8,552 nucleotides of DNA from Chlamydiota bacterium (GTDB taxonomy: Bacteria; Chlamydiota; Chlamydiia; Chlamydiales; Rhabdochlamydiaceae), in the NCBI GenBank assembly GCA_016866585.1, contig VGMB01000052.1:1-8552 (forward strand), given 5' to 3'. Under the pieces are notes generated by a model that was not told the DNA's origin, did not search any database, and saw only the letters and a list, made by a program, of their open reading frames with translations. Below are positions 5,391 through 8,552 of the stretch, in pieces (the first letter of the stretch is position 1; each line of letters begins with the position of its first letter). A program made the translations under genes and the position numbers.

Positions 5391-8171
5391 ATGGCGCAGA
5401 ATAGATCTTCATTTACGGGCATTTATTCAACATTTTTGCAGACATTCGGCGTCTGCTTACTTTTAACTTCGACACTTTCAGCTCGTGAGCTTACACCTCA
5501 ACAATCGTTTATGCTGAAAAGAATAGCGGAATACTGGAAAGAAGGTGATTCAAGCCTTGCAAAATCACAAATACTTTCTTTTTTATCTAAATATCCCGAA
5601 AGCTCAGCACTAGATAATCTTTACGCAATGCTTGGAGATATTTATATACAAGAAAAGGATTATGAATCTGCCAACGTTTATTATGAAAAAATTAATTCAG
5701 ATGAAGTAGCAAGCAAGACTGTTTTTAATAAAATAATATGCCTATTCGAGCTTCAAAAAACAGACGAAGTCATTACTCAAATTACTAAAACGATTGCTAA
5801 TCCAACACAAATTCAAGACACAGAAACTTTAAAATTTCTTCTTGCAGAAAGTCTGCAAAAAAAAGCTCTCTCCTACGTTAGTATAGAAGATAAAGAACAC
5901 GTACTCCTCGAGGCTCTTCCCCTGTATGAAGGATTAATACATGGTAAATATGGGGAGCATTCATTACTACCAGCAGCTCAAATAGCAGAAAAACTAAATA
6001 AATATCCTGACGCGTGTACTTACTACACGATGTACCTCCGTCAAAATCCCGATCAAAATGAGGCTGTTTTATTAAAAATAGCACTGCTGCAAGAAAGTTT
6101 TAAGCCAAAAGAAGCTGTTAAAACTTACTCGAATCTGTATAAACTTAGAGGACCATATTCTTCAAAGGCAGCCTTTAATCAGTTGAAAATTCTGTATAAA
6201 GAGCAAAACTATAAAGATCTTTTATTCTATCAAGAACAAGCCATAGAACATCTATCAGGAAAAGAACTTCTTATGGCTCATTATTGGATAGGAAAAAGCT
6301 TACTCCACCTGGAAGACTTTAACCAAAGTAAAAAACATCTACTCATAGCTTTATCAAACTCCGAATTGTCGAATGTTGATCAGAAAGTTATACTTTCGAA
6401 TCTAATAACTTGTGCCGGAAAAACGAGAGATTCCTCTCTTCTTAATTCACTTATTGAAAAATGGGAAAAAATTGATAGTTTAGACCCTAGTCTTGCCGAT
6501 GCCTATTTACTAAAATTTCAGATACTAAATATCATCGATAAAAAAGGAGCCTGTGAAGCTCTAGAAAAAATTGTAACACTATTCCCATCATTCCAGGACA
6601 GAGAACCTGTGTTATTTAATCTTGCCAGCCTTCAGTATAAAATGGAACAATGGGAGGCTTCAGCTCACACTCTCTCAAATCTATTAATAGAATTTCCTCA
6701 AAGTAAATTCTCGAACATGTCTTATAGGATGAAGTTAAACTGCCTAATTGAAGATGTAAACACCACAGCACAAGAATCTAAAAGACTAAAAAAAACAACA
6801 TTAGTTGAATTCCTACAAGAATCACTTCTCAATAAAAAAGCATTTTCTAGTTCTGAGCTTAATAACTATCACTACATCTACTGTAAAACTCTTTTCGAAA
6901 TTGATAGAACCGAAGATGCCATATACGAGATACAAAACTTTATTGAAAAAAATGTAGATCAAGATAGCTTAGCAAAAGCATATCTTCTTATGGCTAATTT
7001 TTATGGACGTAATGACGAAGATATTCCATTGTTTATAACTGCTGCTGAAAAGGCATTATCATTCGAACAAGAAATCGAAGATAAAAATACGCTGCACTCA
7101 AAACTTTTTAATGCGTATCTAATCTCTGCTGAAAATAGCACAGGTGATCAGAAAGATGAACTAATAGACAAAGCTGCCCTTCATCTTTTTTCTTCTTTTG
7201 AGTGTGGAAGTAAATTAAAAAAGAATAATGCTTATTGGCTATCCAACCATTTTTATGGAAAAATCGAAAAACAACAATACATGCCATCTTTAGATGGTCA
7301 CCATTTAATAGAAAAAACCATCGCTCTAATAGAAAACATTTTAGATATAAACCATTATCCCCCATCATCTAATATAAAAAACGAAGCAATATTAAACGAA
7401 GTTGAGATGCTCAAGCTATCAGATCTTTTGGGTAGACTGAACAAAAAAACAGAAAAATTGGATGTTTTAGAAGTTCTTGTATATCAACAAAAAAAATATC
7501 CCAATATAGAATGGAAGTATCCCAGAAAAGCCCTTCTAGAATTAGCTGCCACCTACAGTGACATCGGTTTAGTTAATGATGCTATAGATACTTACGATCA
7601 TCTTATTACTAGTTCCGAATTTGCTTCTTCCTACATAGCCAACGTAGCTATAATTGAAAAATGTCGCTTAAAATATAAAATTCTTGATGCAACTGATTTT
7701 GATAATGAAGCTCCAGAATTTCTTTCTATTTTAGATGATTTAAAAAGCTTAGAGATTCGGAAAAAAATTTATTCGGAACCCACTCATCTAGAGGCTGGTC
7801 TTACGTATATAGATCTAAAAACAGCCCACATGCATAAAGATAAGAAAGTTGAAAAAGAATTGCACCTTCTGGAAATACTTAAAAACAACTTTTCCAATAG
7901 TGATGACCCTGCAATAACAGAATATCTAAGTCCAAATAACCTTTATCCAGAAAAAAAAGAAGTATATAAAAATTACTTAAAATATATTGACTCATTAATA
8001 TACTTAAAAAAAGCAGAACTTTGTTTAATTGAAAAAAGACGTTCTGAGGCACCATCACTAATTAGAAGTGCTATCATAGGATTTAGAGAACTTGCCGATA
8101 GCAAAAATTTGCCCCTAGATCTTTCTAAACGTATACACTCCAAATTGGAGGCTATGGAAAAAACACTATGA
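5391..8171 (+). CDS. Large exported helical-repeat (TPR-like) protein, probably periplasmic
   Basis: It is a 926-residue protein. Residues 1-31 look like a Sec signal peptide: a polar start with Arg5, a hydrophobic stretch around 15-29 (FLQTFGVCLLLTSTL), and a likely signal peptidase I cut after LSA (29-31). Cys22 lacks a lipobox, so it is not a lipoprotein. The rest is almost wholly helical with many TPR-like pairs. The clearest are near residues 75-104 (LYAMLGDIYIQEKDYESANVYYEKI), 195-230, 293-322, 405-436 and 717-747 (ALLELAATYSDIGLVNDAIDTYDHL). No transmembrane helix follows the signal. TPR proteins are scaffolds that hold partners together. Here the next gene starts inside this stop codon (ATGA) and codes for a TonB/TolA-like protein, which recalls the TPR protein CpoB/YbgF of Tol-Pal loci, though this one is over three times longer. 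Its own promoter lies just upstream. The start fits the signal peptide and a weak AAGG Shine-Dalgarno. Export and repeat nature are well supported; the exact role is inferred from its neighbour. Confidence 0.85.
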   Translation: MAQNRSSFTGIYSTFLQTFGVCLLLTSTLSARELTPQQSFMLKRIAEYWKEGDSSLAKSQILSFLSKYPESSALDNLYAMLGDIYIQEKDYESANVYYEKINSDEVASKTVFNKIICLFELQKTDEVITQITKTIANPTQIQDTETLKFLLAESLQKKALSYVSIEDKEHVLLEALPLYEGLIHGKYGEHSLLPAAQIAEKLNKYPDACTYYTMYLRQNPDQNEAVLLKIALLQESFKPKEAVKTYSNLYKLRGPYSSKAAFNQLKILYKEQNYKDLLFYQEQAIEHLSGKELLMAHYWIGKSLLHLEDFNQSKKHLLIALSNSELSNVDQKVILSNLITCAGKTRDSSLLNSLIEKWEKIDSLDPSLADAYLLKFQILNIIDKKGACEALEKIVTLFPSFQDREPVLFNLASLQYKMEQWEASAHTLSNLLIEFPQSKFSNMSYRMKLNCLIEDVNTTAQESKRLKKTTLVEFLQESLLNKKAFSSSELNNYHYIYCKTLFEIDRTEDAIYEIQNFIEKNVDQDSLAKAYLLMANFYGRNDEDIPLFITAAEKALSFEQEIEDKNTLHSKLFNAYLISAENSTGDQKDELIDKAALHLFSSFECGSKLKKNNAYWLSNHFYGKIEKQQYMPSLDGHHLIEKTIALIENILDINHYPPSSNIKNEAILNEVEMLKLSDLLGRLNKKTEKLDVLEVLVYQQKKYPNIEWKYPRKALLELAATYSDIGLVNDAIDTYDHLITSSEFASSYIANVAIIEKCRLKYKILDATDFDNEAPEFLSILDDLKSLEIRKKIYSEPTHLEAGLTYIDLKTAHMHKDKKVEKELHLLEILKNNFSNSDDPAITEYLSPNNLYPEKKEVYKNYLKYIDSLIYLKKAELCLIEKRRSEAPSLIRSAIIGFRELADSKNLPLDLSKRIHSKLEAMEKTL

Positions 8172-8552
8172 TCCAAGCAATAAAAAATAATTTTTCCAAT
8201 AAATCAATTCTTTTGAAATGTATAACAGCTTCTCTGTTTTTACATCTCATGGTTGTTTATTTATTCTACAAGCATCCAATAGAAATCTATGCTACTTCAT
8301 TTTTTAGTAAATCTAAACCTCAACCCACATCAATTTTTTCCGATGAAGAGCTAAGTCTTGTTGAAAAGGATTCAGCTCTAGAAGAAGCCTTTGAAAACTT
8401 TATATTTCTCGCTAATAACCAGTCTACTCCCTTTGATGAAAAAGATATTGATGTGAAAGTCAATAAAAGTACACCTCAACAAGAAGGTGCAAATAATAAT
8501 ATTGTAAAAGAAGAAATCATTAATCCTGTTAAAATAGAACAATCAGAACCTT
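8168..8552 (+). CDS. TonB/TolA-like single-pass envelope protein, 3'-truncated by the window edge
   Basis: The ATG at 8168 overlaps the preceding TGA by four bases (ATGA), and the frame is open to the window end (128 residues seen). A short basic N-terminus is followed by one membrane helix at about residues 14-34. This helix carries S22-x3-H26 (ASLFLHLMVV), the spacing used by TonB and TolA to contact their ExbB/ExbD or TolQ/TolR motor. After the helix the chain is polar, rich in Asn, Glu, Lys, Gln and Pro, with no further hydrophobic segment, as expected of the extended periplasmic part of TonB/TolA. The C-terminal domain that would tell TonB from TolA is off-window, so no gene symbol is given. 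There is no strong Shine-Dalgarno at the proper distance (a GGAGG at 8147-8151 is 16 bases away), so translation probably depends on ribosomes finishing the TPR gene. It could instead be another single-pass protein, but motif, topology and context agree. Confidence 0.75.
   Translation, partial: MIQAIKNNFSNKSILLKCITASLFLHLMVVYLFYKHPIEIYATSFFSKSKPQPTSIFSDEELSLVEKDSALEEAFENFIFLANNQSTPFDEKDIDVKVNKSTPQQEGANNNIVKEEIINPVKIEQSEP

Noticed and set aside
5451..5460. Cys22 of the TPR protein as a lipoprotein attachment site
   Set aside because: The preceding residues F-G-V do not fit a lipobox, and the LSA site after it fits signal peptidase I.
5878..8176. Minus-strand open frames of 68, 86 and 67 codons under the TPR gene
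   Set aside because: They are antisense shadows of a long coding frame with signal peptide and TPR pattern.

Overview
The window is AT-rich (about one third GC by eye) and densely coded. It holds five genes, two of them cut by the window edges. It looks like chromosomal DNA of a diderm bacterium: there is an exported TPR protein, a TonB/TolA-type membrane-anchored protein and an oligopeptide-binding domain. The AT-richness, the eukaryote-like (SH2-like) protein with a possible type III secretion-type N-terminus, and divergent large proteins suggest an obligate intracellular lineage. Chlamydiota of the Parachlamydiales kind is my best guess. That assignment is inference: no rRNA, tRNA or universal marker gene is present.

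Left part (1-4249, + strand). A very large gene enters from the left edge and ends at 3320. Its last ~500 residues are a recognisable family 5 (OppA/SBP_bac_5) oligopeptide-binding domain, preceded by at least ~600 residues that I do not recognise. After a 104-base AT-rich gap comes a 274-residue protein (3425-4249). I read it as two tandem, divergent SH2-like folds behind a Ser/Thr-rich, almost uncharged N-terminus. It is the most unusual item in the window, and both copies appear to lack the phosphotyrosine-binding arginine.

Middle (4250-5390). A perfect 14-bp hairpin separates the SH2-like gene from a convergent minus-strand gene for a ten-helix DMT/EamA-family transporter (4307-5236). The 154-base divergent region between this transporter and the next gene carries a good sigma-70-type promoter for the rightward gene. 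It also carries an exact 15-bp direct repeat, one copy of which overlaps the -10 box.

Right part (5391-8552, + strand). A 926-residue exported helical-repeat (TPR-like) protein overlaps by ATGA with the start of a TonB/TolA-like protein that runs off the right edge. The two are almost certainly co-transcribed and translationally coupled. They resemble part of a Tol-Pal/TonB-like envelope module, in which an inner-membrane-anchored protein with an S-x3-H transmembrane motif reaches into the periplasm and a TPR protein acts as a periplasmic scaffold. No insertion sequence, CRISPR array, tRNA or rRNA was seen. No gap without a gene exceeds 154 bases.
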